From: Marinobacter salinexigens | GTDB taxonomy: Bacteria > Pseudomonadota > Gammaproteobacteria > Pseudomonadales > Oleiphilaceae | Assembly (NCBI RefSeq): GCF_008370345.1 | Contig: NZ_VTUU01000004.1 | Span: 248,001-312,000 of the forward strand | DNA: 64,000 nucleotides | Direction of reading: 5' to 3' | Shown: in pieces, positions 41,063-49,787 of the stretch | How the letters are laid out: each line of letters starts with the position of its first letter | Numbering within the stretch: the stretch's first letter is position 1 | Translations under genes and position numbers: made by a program | The notes under the pieces: generated by a model | What the model saw: only the letters and a program-made list of their open reading frames with translations | The model's database searches: none | Told to the model about the DNA's origin: nothing

Positions 41063-43789
41063 ATGCGCGCCGATGTTTCCTCTTTCTTTACTCTTGCTTT
41101 CCGCTCTCTGACCATCGTTCTTCTGGGCGCCACACTGGTCGCGTGTAAAACCGAAAAGGCTCCGGATCAGCCGACGATTCTGGGCGTTCCTCCTTCAACG
41201 GCCTACCTCGGCGTCGAGTATTACTACAACTTCGGTGCCTATGGTGGTGAAGGTATTCTCGATTATTCCCTTACCAATGCTCCATCCTGGCTTGCACTGG
41301 AAGACACCAGTAATAAAGCCCGGCAGGGGGTTATTATGCGAGGTGTTCCAGGCCTGACCGGCGGTAACCGGGGCGAAGCGGACCTTGGCAAAGTATCCGA
41401 CATCAACCTCGTCACCACGGATGGCAGCATGTCCGGGGTCCAGCCTTTCGACGTGGAGGTCAAATACAATCCACTTGCTCTCGAGACAGACACTTACGTT
41501 GAAGGTGCCGTGTCTGAAACAGAGGAGGGTTACCGGGAACATTGCTCACTGCCGAATCTTGAAACGACCGGTTCCCACACCTTTACCATTAACGAATATG
41601 CCGCTGATGGTTCGGTGACTGGCAGCAAGGAAGTGACGGCAGACACGCATCCGGTCCTGGTGAAGATTATCCTGGACCAACCTTCTGTGACCCGTGTTGC
41701 GGTTGCCTTTGAGCTAACATCGCCCTACAACCCGGACAGCTGCGACGGGGAGGTTAGTGCTCCCCACCAGCGTTGCGACTACAGCGACGCCAATGCCGGC
41801 GATGCCATTATCGGGCAGGATCTGGTCGCTTTGGGAAGCAACAGTTCGCAGCTTCTTGAGCAACTGGACTATCTGACTTACGAACAGGACGACAGTGGTT
41901 ATTACTCAAAAGGCGTTGTCACGCTGGAGCCAGGCATTACCGAGTGTTATATCCGGCTGGAAGTGGTTAATGACAGCTTCCCCGAGCCGTCGGAATCGGC
42001 GCTGATAACCCTGACTGAGGTTCGCTCCGGCCTCGCAGGGCTGGGTGAGAGCAACAGCGGCGTGAAGGCAAGCGTGATCATTGATGACAACGAGCCGTTC
42101 GTTTTACTGCAAACGGCCAAAGGTGGAGAGCGGGACGCACTGAATGTTGGCACTGCCGGGGAATATGTTGCCAGACTCGAAGGCGAGAGGGATCAGGAAT
42201 ATTCCGCGAAGCTTGTGCATTCTGACGGTTCGACAGCCCGGCTTGGCACCGAGTTTGTTACCGAAACCTATGAAAACAACAGCTGGATAGAGAATGACAT
42301 TCTGTCATTCCCGGTTGAGGTTGATGAAGTGCGCTTCAGAATTCGGGTTGATGCTGCCGGTTATTCCAATCCTGCCCTGGATGACCGGTTTATCCTGCTG
42401 ACACTGGATGAGCGATACCAGGCCGGCCGCGAAAACTTTGCCAGAGCACCGGATGACTCAGTACTGAGGGTTAACCTGAATGAACTGGTAACGCCTCTAG
42501 TGCTGAACGCCACCGAGGACTTTGTGGCCACTGATCTGGTCGTGGCTCATTCCGGGAGGGTATTCGTGGCCGGTTACGACAGCGCCAACAACGATCAGGT
42601 TCAGGTCAGGATATTCAACCAGAAAGGGTTGCTGCTTCAGAACATCGACGTATCGGATCCTGCGGCTGTTCTGTCATCGCCGAAGCCAACACTGTCGACA
42701 CAGACCCGTGAGGTCACATCGGGTGCAACCAAGGTTGATCGCTACGAACTTGCAGTTGCCTACAGTACCGATGCTGAGATTACCGGCACGATCTCCAATG
42801 GCGGGCAGGATGTTCTGGTACATCGATATTGGTACGACTCTGCCGCTAACGGTGGCGAATACGTGCCTGACTGGAGTATCCGCACCGGAACCAGTGGCGA
42901 TGATGTTGTGAAAGCCATCGCTCAGGCCGGAGACAGCGGCTATGTTCTCGTTGCTGGAGAAACAACAGGGACCTGGCCGGAAGAGCACTCTGCTGGCGGC
43001 GACGACAGCTTCCTGCAGAGAATTGATGCCACGCTCGATGGTGCCAGCTACGTACCAGCGCTCGCCTGGAGCCGCCAGGTTGGATCATCTTCTGACGATT
43101 CCGTCGCCGGCCTTTCTTCCTCGTCTCTGACGCCTACTTTGTTTGGCTCCGCCCGGGGAGCCGTCAACGGTGCTTCAGTGATTGGTGGTGTAGATGCTTA
43201 TTTCTACAGTACCTCCACGGCATCAACAGACATTTCAGTGAGGCAGGTCGGTACGTCCGGGGATGAGGCGGTAACGGATGGCCTGTATGACGAAACCGGG
43301 TTGTGGTTAGTTGGTAACAGTGCCGCTGAATATCGCGTTCAGACCTTGGAAGACGGTGACGACGAGTTGACCCAATCCGCCACGAATACCTCGGCGGGTT
43401 TTCTGCTCAATTATGGGTTGTCGGGGGATATTGATCGGGCAATCACCCTGAATGACCCTGCTGATCAGGCCGATGACGTCCTGGCCTCTGTCATCGTATT
43501 TGACGGAGATCTCGTGGTAGGTGGTAGTAGCGACGGAGATTTCACGGGTAGCGCCGTTATTTCAGGACAGCGCCAGGGAATTGCAGCCCGGGTCTCCCTG
43601 AATGAATCAGGTGATTCTGGCTCTGATGAGGTATTCCTGAATGAATGGCGTGACCAGTTGGAAGACCCCGATTCCAGTATTGAAAGCCTGGGGAACTACC
43701 GCGACGATGAAATTACGGTTCTTGCCCGCAAAGGGGCCAGCTGGGAGGTACTTGTGTTGAGCCCCGAAGGTGTCATCCTGACTCCATAA
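41063..43789 (+). CDS. large beta-rich surface lipoprotein
   Basis: A 908-residue protein with a lipoprotein signal ending in LVAC, so Cys28 is the predicted acylated residue. The +2 residue is Lys, not Asp, which favours the outer membrane. Residues about 40-135 resemble an immunoglobulin-like putative adhesion domain (PTILGVPPSTAYLGVEYYYN). Residues about 140-345 look like a Calx-beta domain ending VIIDDNEP. Residues 460-905 hold weak propeller-type repeats (GTSGDDVV, GSSSDDSV, GTSGDEAV) like SBBP repeats. Acidic and cysteine-poor after maturation. Probably an outer-membrane structural or adhesive protein; function unknown. Transcribed alone, ending two bases before the convergent CBS gene. 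Confidence 0.8.
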   Translation: MRADVSSFFTLAFRSLTIVLLGATLVACKTEKAPDQPTILGVPPSTAYLGVEYYYNFGAYGGEGILDYSLTNAPSWLALEDTSNKARQGVIMRGVPGLTGGNRGEADLGKVSDINLVTTDGSMSGVQPFDVEVKYNPLALETDTYVEGAVSETEEGYREHCSLPNLETTGSHTFTINEYAADGSVTGSKEVTADTHPVLVKIILDQPSVTRVAVAFELTSPYNPDSCDGEVSAPHQRCDYSDANAGDAIIGQDLVALGSNSSQLLEQLDYLTYEQDDSGYYSKGVVTLEPGITECYIRLEVVNDSFPEPSESALITLTEVRSGLAGLGESNSGVKASVIIDDNEPFVLLQTAKGGERDALNVGTAGEYVARLEGERDQEYSAKLVHSDGSTARLGTEFVTETYENNSWIENDILSFPVEVDEVRFRIRVDAAGYSNPALDDRFILLTLDERYQAGRENFARAPDDSVLRVNLNELVTPLVLNATEDFVATDLVVAHSGRVFVAGYDSANNDQVQVRIFNQKGLLLQNIDVSDPAAVLSSPKPTLSTQTREVTSGATKVDRYELAVAYSTDAEITGTISNGGQDVLVHRYWYDSAANGGEYVPDWSIRTGTSGDDVVKAIAQAGDSGYVLVAGETTGTWPEEHSAGGDDSFLQRIDATLDGASYVPALAWSRQVGSSSDDSVAGLSSSSLTPTLFGSARGAVNGASVIGGVDAYFYSTSTASTDISVRQVGTSGDEAVTDGLYDETGLWLVGNSAAEYRVQTLEDGDDELTQSATNTSAGFLLNYGLSGDIDRAITLNDPADQADDVLASVIVFDGDLVVGGSSDGDFTGSAVISGQRQGIAARVSLNESGDSGSDEVFLNEWRDQLEDPDSSIESLGNYRDDEITVLARKGASWEVLVLSPEGVILTP

Positions 43790-43791
43790 AG

Positions 43792-44427
43792 TCAGACCAG
43801 ACCCTGTTGCTGGCCCGAGCTGGCGTAGAGCCGCAAATAATCGGTGCTCGAAACAATACCCGTGGGATGGCCATTGCTATCAATAACCAGTGCGGCACTC
43901 AGGCGATGTGCCAGCATGAGCCGGGCGAGTTGGTGCGCATCGGTTTCGGGTGAGGCGGTGAGAAATGCAGGCAGTTCTATGTGAACCAGCCCCTGAGCCA
44001 TGGCATCCGGTCCGTTCCTGTGGACCCATTCCAGCAACCACCGTAGCTCTACGAGCCCGGCAACGTTATCTTCTGACATCACCACAAGGTGCTGAACGCC
44101 ATGTTCATCCATGCTCGTCAAGGCTTCTGAGACTGACGCCGCTGCGGGAATGACATAAAGCGCCGGTGAGCAGAAGCTGGAGACAGGAAGGTAAGGCCGC
44201 TCTAATCGCGCTTCTCCGGCGCCAGCAGAGCCATATTCCTCAAGGGCCCGGTTATGCCGGCCCGAATTCGCCGCTTGTTGAAACTCCGCATCGGTCGCTT
44301 CGCTGCGGCTCGGGTTCACAGGGTGGCTCTCGGTCAGTTCAGACACATCATCCACGCGCCGTCCCCGGTATATTTCCGGTACTCGGGCGCCTACCGGGCG
44401 ACCAGGTTCACTGACGAATATGGACAT
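43792..44427 (-). CDS. CBS-domain pair protein
   Basis: A 211-residue cytoplasmic protein. Residues 1-70 are polar and probably disordered. Residues about 80-205 form two CBS motifs, LYVIPAAASVSEALTSMDEH and FLTASPETDAHQLARLMLAH, each with its closing strand (LVVMSEDNVAGLVEL; ALVIDSNGHPTGIVS). Such pairs bind adenine nucleotides and act as energy sensors, but there is no attached enzyme here. The ATG at 44427 has GGAG eight bases upstream and is preferred to one ten codons earlier. It lies downstream of mnmC on the same strand. Confidence 0.82.
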   Translation of the reverse strand: MSIFVSEPGRPVGARVPEIYRGRRVDDVSELTESHPVNPSRSEATDAEFQQAANSGRHNRALEEYGSAGAGEARLERPYLPVSSFCSPALYVIPAAASVSEALTSMDEHGVQHLVVMSEDNVAGLVELRWLLEWVHRNGPDAMAQGLVHIELPAFLTASPETDAHQLARLMLAHRLSAALVIDSNGHPTGIVSSTDYLRLYASSGQQQGLV

Positions 44428-44517
44428 GGTTATGACTCCGACTTCTACACGGTTCATTCAGGTTATCGGCGAATGGCCAAAAAACTTCAGAAACAGTTTA
44501 TTAACAAATCGCCATAG

Positions 44518-46395
44518 TTATCGGAGTATCCTGTTGGCGTCTACCCGGCGTTGAAGCTTCAGCGGAAGGCAGGATGGTTGCCCGGTCAGTCTGTCCCCGA
44601 GGTATTCGGCAAGCAGGGGGGCGTAAGTCAAGCCTTTGCTGCCGAGGCCGGTAAACAGGTAGAGGCCCGAGTGATCAGAGCCGATATCGCAAGGGCCTGC
44701 CACTGGCTGGTAGTCATGAGTTGTGCAGCGGAAGGCCACCCGGCCAGTCAGATCGTTCAGCGTGAGCCCTTCCAGTAAATGGGCGGCGCCCACACCCGGT
44801 AGCATCTGATTCAGCTCGTCGAGATTCTCACGATGGCTTTCGAGAGTGACATCCGGGTTATCATCCCGCAGGTCAAAGGTTGCGCCGGTTACCGCATACT
44901 CATCACTGACGGGATTCAGATAGCGGTGCCCACAAACGACGCAGTCCGGGTTGTTCAGATCGTTCGAGGGAATATGAGTGACCTGACCGCGGATGCGTTT
45001 CAGGCGGATGTTACCGCTAAACGGCAGCAGGTCGGGGGTCGTGTGCCCGGTACACAGAACTAACGTTTCTGATTCAAAGGTGCTGCCGTCCGAAGCCGAG
45101 ATGTGCCAGCGTTCCCGGTGCCGCGACAGCATTTCCACCTGAACGCCGTAGCGTTTTTGAATCAAAGGATGTTCAGCCAGCAGCGTGCATGCCTTTGCAG
45201 GCTCCAGCCAACCGCATCCGGGAAACCAGAGCCCGGAGTGCTGCGTTGCGATGCCACAGAGTTCGCTTGCTTGCATGCTGTCCACGGGCCTCAGAAGGCT
45301 TTCGGGATAGTGCGAGCGCTCAAGAAAGCGCTGTTGGCGCTCAGCTTCTTTGTCGTCACACGCGAGCTGGAGCAGGCCTGTCGGATGCCAGAAGCGGCCC
45401 TCATAGGGTTTGTAGGCCCGTTGGCTGAATGTGAGCGCTGTCAGGGCCAGTTCTGTCTGGTCATTGAATTCGACGCCAAGCTTGACGTAGAGGGCGCCCT
45501 GTCGATTGCCCGACGCAGCAGAACCGGCATCATCGGCCGCTTCAATCAGCGTAACCGGTACGCCTCTGTCGGCCAGGTTGCGTGCCAGCAGGCACCCCGA
45601 AATCCCGGCTCCAATAATGGTGATGGCAGGGTGGCTTTCTTTGATGCCCGTATCGGGTGTTTGAGCCGGGTCTTCGAGTTCGCCGATAAGCATGTCCCGT
45701 TTGCGCCCGAATCCGGCAGTCTTCTGCATGGTGAAACCGGAATCGGCGAGGGCCCTTCGGATTCTGCCGACGGCGGTAAACGTGGCCAGTGTTGTACCTG
45801 CCTTGCTGTGAGAGCGAATGTGGCCAATGGCCTGATCAAGCCACATCTCCGGATTGAGCGAAGGCGCAAAGCCGTCAAGAAACCAGGCATCGGCACAGAA
45901 GGAAAGCTCCGACCAGGCGTCCAGAATATCGCCGAAATACAGCGTCAGGCGAATTCGGCCACCAGCCAGATGGATACGGTGAACGCCGTGGGTCAGAGGT
46001 GGGTAGTTTGCCCGTAGCTCCTCTGCAAAAGGTGCGAGAGTCGGCCAGGATTCCAGCGCGCGGGCCAGGTCTTCGGGAGTTAGTGGAAATCGTTCGACCG
46101 AAACAAAGTGAAGGATTGCACTTTTGTCTGCGACAACTTCCTGCCACAGCTCCCATGTAGCAAGGAAGTTGAGGCCGGTGCCAAAACCCGTTTCGGCGAT
46201 GACGAAGTGCCCGCCATCCTCAACCGCCTGAAATCGTTCCCGGAGACGGTTTCTGTCCAGAAATACGTAACGGGTTTCTTCCAGACCGTTATCCCGGCTG
46301 AAGTAGACGTCCCCAAAGCGAGTGGATTCAGGGACGCCGTCATTCCAGACCAGATCTGCCGGTTCGATCCCCGGCTTCAGTACCTGCTGTGCCAC
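44518..46395 (-). CDS. mnmC: bifunctional tRNA mnm5s2U34 biosynthesis protein MnmC
   Basis: A 625-residue fusion. The N-terminal methyltransferase (about 1-245) binds S-adenosylmethionine and contains DAWFLDGFAPSLNPEMW. The C-terminal FAD oxidoreductase begins ITIIGAGISGCLLARNL (about 256). The C-domain removes the carboxymethyl group of cmnm5s2U34, and the N-domain methylates the product to mnm5s2U, the wobble base of Lys, Glu and Gln tRNAs. It starts at GTG three bases after the cyclophilin stop, without a clear ribosome-binding site, so translation is probably coupled. Confidence 0.95.
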   Translation of the reverse strand: MAQQVLKPGIEPADLVWNDGVPESTRFGDVYFSRDNGLEETRYVFLDRNRLRERFQAVEDGGHFVIAETGFGTGLNFLATWELWQEVVADKSAILHFVSVERFPLTPEDLARALESWPTLAPFAEELRANYPPLTHGVHRIHLAGGRIRLTLYFGDILDAWSELSFCADAWFLDGFAPSLNPEMWLDQAIGHIRSHSKAGTTLATFTAVGRIRRALADSGFTMQKTAGFGRKRDMLIGELEDPAQTPDTGIKESHPAITIIGAGISGCLLARNLADRGVPVTLIEAADDAGSAASGNRQGALYVKLGVEFNDQTELALTALTFSQRAYKPYEGRFWHPTGLLQLACDDKEAERQQRFLERSHYPESLLRPVDSMQASELCGIATQHSGLWFPGCGWLEPAKACTLLAEHPLIQKRYGVQVEMLSRHRERWHISASDGSTFESETLVLCTGHTTPDLLPFSGNIRLKRIRGQVTHIPSNDLNNPDCVVCGHRYLNPVSDEYAVTGATFDLRDDNPDVTLESHRENLDELNQMLPGVGAAHLLEGLTLNDLTGRVAFRCTTHDYQPVAGPCDIGSDHSGLYLFTGLGSKGLTYAPLLAEYLGDRLTGQPSCLPLKLQRRVDANRILR

Positions 46396-46398
46396 GGA

Positions 46399-47031
46399 TC
46401 AGGCGTCGGGGTCGAGGTCAAGGTCGAGCACAGACATGGATTCGATCGTGATGGTGTTGACGGGGACGTCAGCCATTCCGTTGCTCATGCCGGTTTTCTT
46501 GCTCGCAATGGCGTCGATAACACCCATACCTTCGGTCACTTTACCGAATACGGCATAGCCCGCACCCCGTACGCCGGCATCGAGAAAGCCGTTGTTGGCC
46601 ACGTTAATGAAAAACTGGGAGGTGGCGGAGTGGGGCGCGTTGGTACGTGCCATGGAAATTGTGCCGCGAAGGTTGGGCAGGCTGCGGGTGGCCTCATTGC
46701 GAATCGGGTCACGGGTTGTCTTGCGTGACATGTCTCCGGTAAACCCTCCGCCCTGAACCATGAATCCGGGGATAACCCGGTGGAATACTGTGCCGTCATA
46801 GAAACCGCTGTTTACGTACTCCAGGAAGTTATCAACGGTTTCCGGTGCTACATCAGGGCGGAGCTGGAGGGTGAAAGCGCCCTCACTGGTGACCACTCGA
46901 ACTTCCGGAAGCGCTTGCTCAGCGGCTGTATCTGGCGACTCTGCTCGTGCAAATGATGTCAGGGTCATGGCGATAAATGCAAAAAGCAGGGCGGGGATCA
47001 CATTATGTGTTGTTTTTACGGAATTTATCAT
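46399..47031 (-). CDS. periplasmic peptidyl-prolyl isomerase, cyclophilin type
   Basis: A 210-residue PpiA-like protein. A signal peptide (hydrophobic VIPALLFAFIAMTLTSF, then ARA) puts it in the periplasm. The cyclophilin fold shows FHRVIPGFMVQGG with the catalytic arginine, ATSQFFINVANNGFLD, and AVFGKVTEGMGVID. It catalyses cis-trans isomerisation of X-Pro bonds. The exact start is uncertain: ATG 47031 is used here, while an ATG four codons earlier directly abuts an AGGAG. Upstream partner of mnmC in a two-gene unit. Confidence 0.88.
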   Translation of the reverse strand: MINSVKTTHNVIPALLFAFIAMTLTSFARAESPDTAAEQALPEVRVVTSEGAFTLQLRPDVAPETVDNFLEYVNSGFYDGTVFHRVIPGFMVQGGGFTGDMSRKTTRDPIRNEATRSLPNLRGTISMARTNAPHSATSQFFINVANNGFLDAGVRGAGYAVFGKVTEGMGVIDAIASKKTGMSNGMADVPVNTITIESMSVLDLDLDPDA

Positions 47032-47238
47032 TTGGAAACGCATCTCCTGGTGAGTGACGGCCGGGAATCCTGCAATAATCAACGTATCCCGTTATATGGA
47101 GCAGGATGTTAGCAGATTGCGCCGGTTTTCGGTGGTTTTCGCGATGGAATCCGACCAATCGACTAAGCTCCAGAGGATAACAATAATCAGACTGCCGGGC
47201 CGGGTTGTACGGTTTTCACTGGAAGAAAGGAGAAACAA

Positions 47239-47988
47239 GTGAGAATCCGTCAGGGATTTGAGGAAAGGTCTCGGCTTGGCCGACTCCTCGTCAATCGTGG
47301 GTATTTAACTGAAACTCAGGTAGAAGAGGGGCTCCGGCTACAAAACAAAACCGGCCAGCGGCTCGGTGAGGTATTTATCCAGTCTGGCTGGATCAGCCAG
47401 AAAGAGCTGGATCGCGTACTGAAACACCAGTCCCGTTATCGCAATGCGGCTGCACTGGTGACTATGGTCACCCTGCCATTTCAGCCGTTGGTCAGTTTTG
47501 CGGCGAGTAACAGTGCGAATGCTTCCCAGGCTTTTGAAGCCGGCGAGCTCTATACCGGCGAATTCCACAAAGGAAGCGGGCTGTCCGAATTGACCGACGA
47601 TGAGCTGGCAGTGGTTTCCGGGCAGGGCGATTCAAAACTCCTGGCCCGGATTGCGGGAGTGACCGCAATGCCGTCGGCTGCAGCGGAAGGGCAGGACGAT
47701 CAGGTGGATGCGATCGAAGGCCTGAAACTGACGGCGAATGTGTTCGTTCCCATGCTGAATTTTCTGGATTCCAACCTGACCATCTCCGGTGTTCACTTTC
47801 GAGAGGGTGAGGGGCGCTACTCGATACGGGATGACGGTGCGCTGGTGTTGGCCATGCCGGAGCGCATCGACGAGATTCGAATGGACAACATTCGGGTTAT
47901 CGGCAGCGCAGCCCCTTCGCTGGGTAACGTGAGCATCCACGACATCCGGTTCCATCCGGACTCGCGTATGACTATATATACCCGCTAA
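47239..47988 (+). CDS. MshEN-domain protein with exported-looking beta-rich tail
   Basis: A 249-residue protein that starts at GTG with a good GGAG site. It opens with two 24-residue repeats, R12-Q35 and R41-Q64, each of pattern RLG-x2-[LF][VI]-x2-G...L-x2-Q, separated by exactly five residues. That is the c-di-GMP-binding MshEN layout known from T2SS and MshE ATPases, but no ATPase follows. A hydrophobic stretch (71-90, ending SFAAS) could be a membrane span or internal signal. Next come LTDDELAVVSGQG (about 119-131) and a beta-rich C-terminal region (about 160-249). Convergent with flgN, beside the flagellar genes. No close named family; a c-di-GMP-linked surface role is inference. Confidence 0.75.
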   Translation: MRIRQGFEERSRLGRLLVNRGYLTETQVEEGLRLQNKTGQRLGEVFIQSGWISQKELDRVLKHQSRYRNAAALVTMVTLPFQPLVSFAASNSANASQAFEAGELYTGEFHKGSGLSELTDDELAVVSGQGDSKLLARIAGVTAMPSAAAEGQDDQVDAIEGLKLTANVFVPMLNFLDSNLTISGVHFREGEGRYSIRDDGALVLAMPERIDEIRMDNIRVIGSAAPSLGNVSIHDIRFHPDSRMTIYTR

Positions 47989-47991
47989 ATC

Positions 47992-48462
47992 TCAGGCGCT
48001 GGCCAGCACGTTTCTGCTGGAAACGGAGGTTTGCTGGCCTGTCGCGCCGTAAAGCTTCTGCTGGCCGCTTGATCCCCTGAATATATCGGTCAGGCGGTTC
48101 AGTCGCGTCTGCAGGTGCCCCATAACACGACCGTTGTGACGGTTGAGCTCCTGGCATTGGCGCAGGCCGGAATCCGCCTGTTTCCATAGGTCATAGAGTT
48201 CAGCGAAGCCGGCGCTGCGAATAAAGCGGGAGGGTTCTCCGGCTTCCGGGCGGAAACCGATGGCCACGAGCGCATGAATTTTCTGCTTCGCACGTTCGCG
48301 AACCTGCCCGAGTAGCTGGTTCTTTTCAGCTGTCAGAGAATGAAGAGATTTCAGATCTGATGTGGCAAGGCAGTCTTGCTCGGACTTAAGGATGCCCGAC
48401 AGTGTTTCAAGCTGGCGGACATCCTCAGAAAGGAGGTGCTTCAAGTCATCAATTGCGGCCAT
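47992..48462 (-). CDS. flgN: flagellar chaperone FlgN
   Basis: A 156-residue helical protein of the FlgN family, the export chaperone for the hook-associated proteins FlgK and FlgL. Visible family pattern: LLSEDVRQLETLSGILKSEQDCL near the start and LTAEKNQLLGQV near 44. A C-terminal amphipathic region binds the cargo in characterised members. Its ATG lies 8 bp after the flgM stop, and the order flgM-flgN is conserved. Convergent with the MshEN-like gene; the stops are only three bases apart. Confidence 0.85.
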   Translation of the reverse strand: MAAIDDLKHLLSEDVRQLETLSGILKSEQDCLATSDLKSLHSLTAEKNQLLGQVRERAKQKIHALVAIGFRPEAGEPSRFIRSAGFAELYDLWKQADSGLRQCQELNRHNGRVMGHLQTRLNRLTDIFRGSSGQQKLYGATGQQTSVSSRNVLASA

Positions 48463-48469
48463 GATTTAA

Positions 48470-48796
48470 TCATCCGAAAATGCTTTGATCCATCTCAAGC
48501 ATTTTCTGGGCCAGCTTCTCGGCATCCACTTTGTATGTGCCGTTTTCCAGCGCGGAGCGGATCTGCGCAATACGGTCGTCATCCATTTCAGGGTAGTCAC
48601 CGAGCTTCTGCTCGAGCTGTTTCATATTCTTTGCCTGGTTGCTCAGGCTGACCTGCTCGCCACGGGCACTCTGGGCCTGCGTGCGTGCCTGTTCACCCGT
48701 TGACGGCTTGGCAGTCTGGGTGGCGCCGGACTTGTCGGCCGTGGTTCTTTGGGTGTTGACCTGGCCGGGGCCAATTCCGTTGAAGTCAACTGACAT
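48470..48796 (-). CDS. flgM: anti-sigma-28 factor FlgM
   Basis: A 108-residue protein that starts MSVDFNGIGPGQVNTQ. It has the usual Gln/Thr/Ser-rich disordered N-terminus, and the sigma-binding C-terminal helices (YPEMDDDRIAQIRSALENG; YKVDAEKLAQKMLEMD). It holds FliA inactive until the hook is finished and FlgM is exported. The start at 48796 is preferred to one 12 codons upstream because the family begins here. A good sigma-28 promoter at 48856-48882 implies autoregulation, as in Salmonella. Followed by flgN. Confidence 0.9.
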   Translation of the reverse strand: MSVDFNGIGPGQVNTQRTTADKSGATQTAKPSTGEQARTQAQSARGEQVSLSNQAKNMKQLEQKLGDYPEMDDDRIAQIRSALENGTYKVDAEKLAQKMLEMDQSIFG

Positions 48797-48855
48797 ATCA
48801 ATACCTGCTAGTTTGGGTGCCACGCTATGCATGGCCTACTCGAGTTTATGTCTGT

Positions 48856-48882
48856 TTAGCGGCCCGCTATTCAGATTCTTTA
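48856..48882 (-). promoter_or_regulatory. sigma-28 (FliA) promoter of flgMN
   Basis: On the minus strand, TAAAGAAT (48882-48875), an 11-bp spacer, then GCCGCTAA (48863-48856). The consensus is TAAAGTTT-N11-GCCGATAA, so the match is 6/8 and 7/8 with exact spacing. Predicted start is near 48849. Confidence 0.75.
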
Positions 48883-49004
48883 GCGAAAAGCCGGATCTTT
48901 TTTATTAACTTCCGTTCACCTGGTGAAGTCTTGCCTGCAAGTGGTTGCCGTTTGTGGGCAAAGGCTTGCCGGCCGGCAACCGGGGCAGACATTGTCAACC
49001 CGGA

Positions 49005-49706
49005 CTACATGGGAATTTCGACACGCCCGGGCGCGATCACATTGGCCCGGATTGTACGTTCGGAACGGAGATTACGAACCCTGACCTGTTCTCCCACCGC
49101 TGCGCTTGCTAACGCCTCTCCACGGGAACTGACTGAAAAGGTTCCGCTTCGGGCGACGATAATAACATGATCCCCGCGCTCCACTGCGTTGGGGGCGGAA
49201 AGCATATCCGGCGTGATGAGCGTACCTGCGTTGATTGCCCTTCGGATCTCCATGCCGTTTACGTCAGAAAGCTGCCGCGTGAAACCCCGCCGACTGGCGT
49301 TCACCACCACCGATTGGGTGGTCACCATGCTGGCAGAGAGCGATTCACCCCTTGCCAGGGCACGTGTCGCGACCAGTGCTGGCCCATGAATATTGACTTC
49401 TGGCGTGACAAACATTCGCCAGGGGCGTTTACCTTCGCAGGCAACCTGGAGTGAGGGGTGGGTACTTTCCCATGGGTCCCCGCTGAACTGAACGTGCAGG
49501 TCGGAATCGCACTGTGCCAGGGCTAACCGGTCATCGAGTTGCCCGGCTTCGTAGCTGACGCGATATCCTTCACTAGCTTGTTCACTGGCAAACCCGTCAA
49601 GGAACCGGAGCGCAGCGGCCCGGATCTGTTCGGCGGTGGTTTGCGCCGAGGCAATTCCTGAAAAGGCGGATATTGCCAGTGTTGTAGCCAAAATGGTGGT
49701 GCGCAT
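49005..49706 (-). CDS. flgA: flagellar P-ring assembly protein FlgA
   Basis: A 233-residue periplasmic chaperone for FlgI polymerisation around the rod. A signal peptide (TTILATTLAISAFSGIASA) precedes the N-terminal domain. The C-terminal SAF-type region has ATRALARGESLSASMV, RRAINAGTLITPDMLSAP and GDHVIIVARSG. Length is typical. It is separated from flgM by 208 bp that contain the flgM promoter, and it is divergent from cheV. Confidence 0.93.
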   Translation of the reverse strand: MRTTILATTLAISAFSGIASAQTTAEQIRAAALRFLDGFASEQASEGYRVSYEAGQLDDRLALAQCDSDLHVQFSGDPWESTHPSLQVACEGKRPWRMFVTPEVNIHGPALVATRALARGESLSASMVTTQSVVVNASRRGFTRQLSDVNGMEIRRAINAGTLITPDMLSAPNAVERGDHVIIVARSGTFSVSSRGEALASAAVGEQVRVRNLRSERTIRANVIAPGRVEIPM

Positions 49707-49760
49707 CTGCGTCAGTTTGTCCTATGCTGTCGTTTATGGAGCAAAAGTTCCGAATAACAC

Positions 49761-49787
49761 TAAGGATTCGGGCGTGCCCGCCGATAA
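49761..49787 (+). promoter_or_regulatory. sigma-28 (FliA) promoter of cheV-cheR
   Basis: TAAGGATT (49761-49768), an 11-bp spacer, and a perfect GCCGATAA (49780-49787). Spacing is exact. The leader to cheV is about 100 nt. Confidence 0.75.

Noticed and set aside
48927-48985. Sigma-54-like GGCAA...TTGC elements on the minus strand upstream of flgM
   Set aside because: Two copies look similar to -24/-12 boxes, but both have nine bases between GG and GC instead of the required ten, so they are not counted as promoters.
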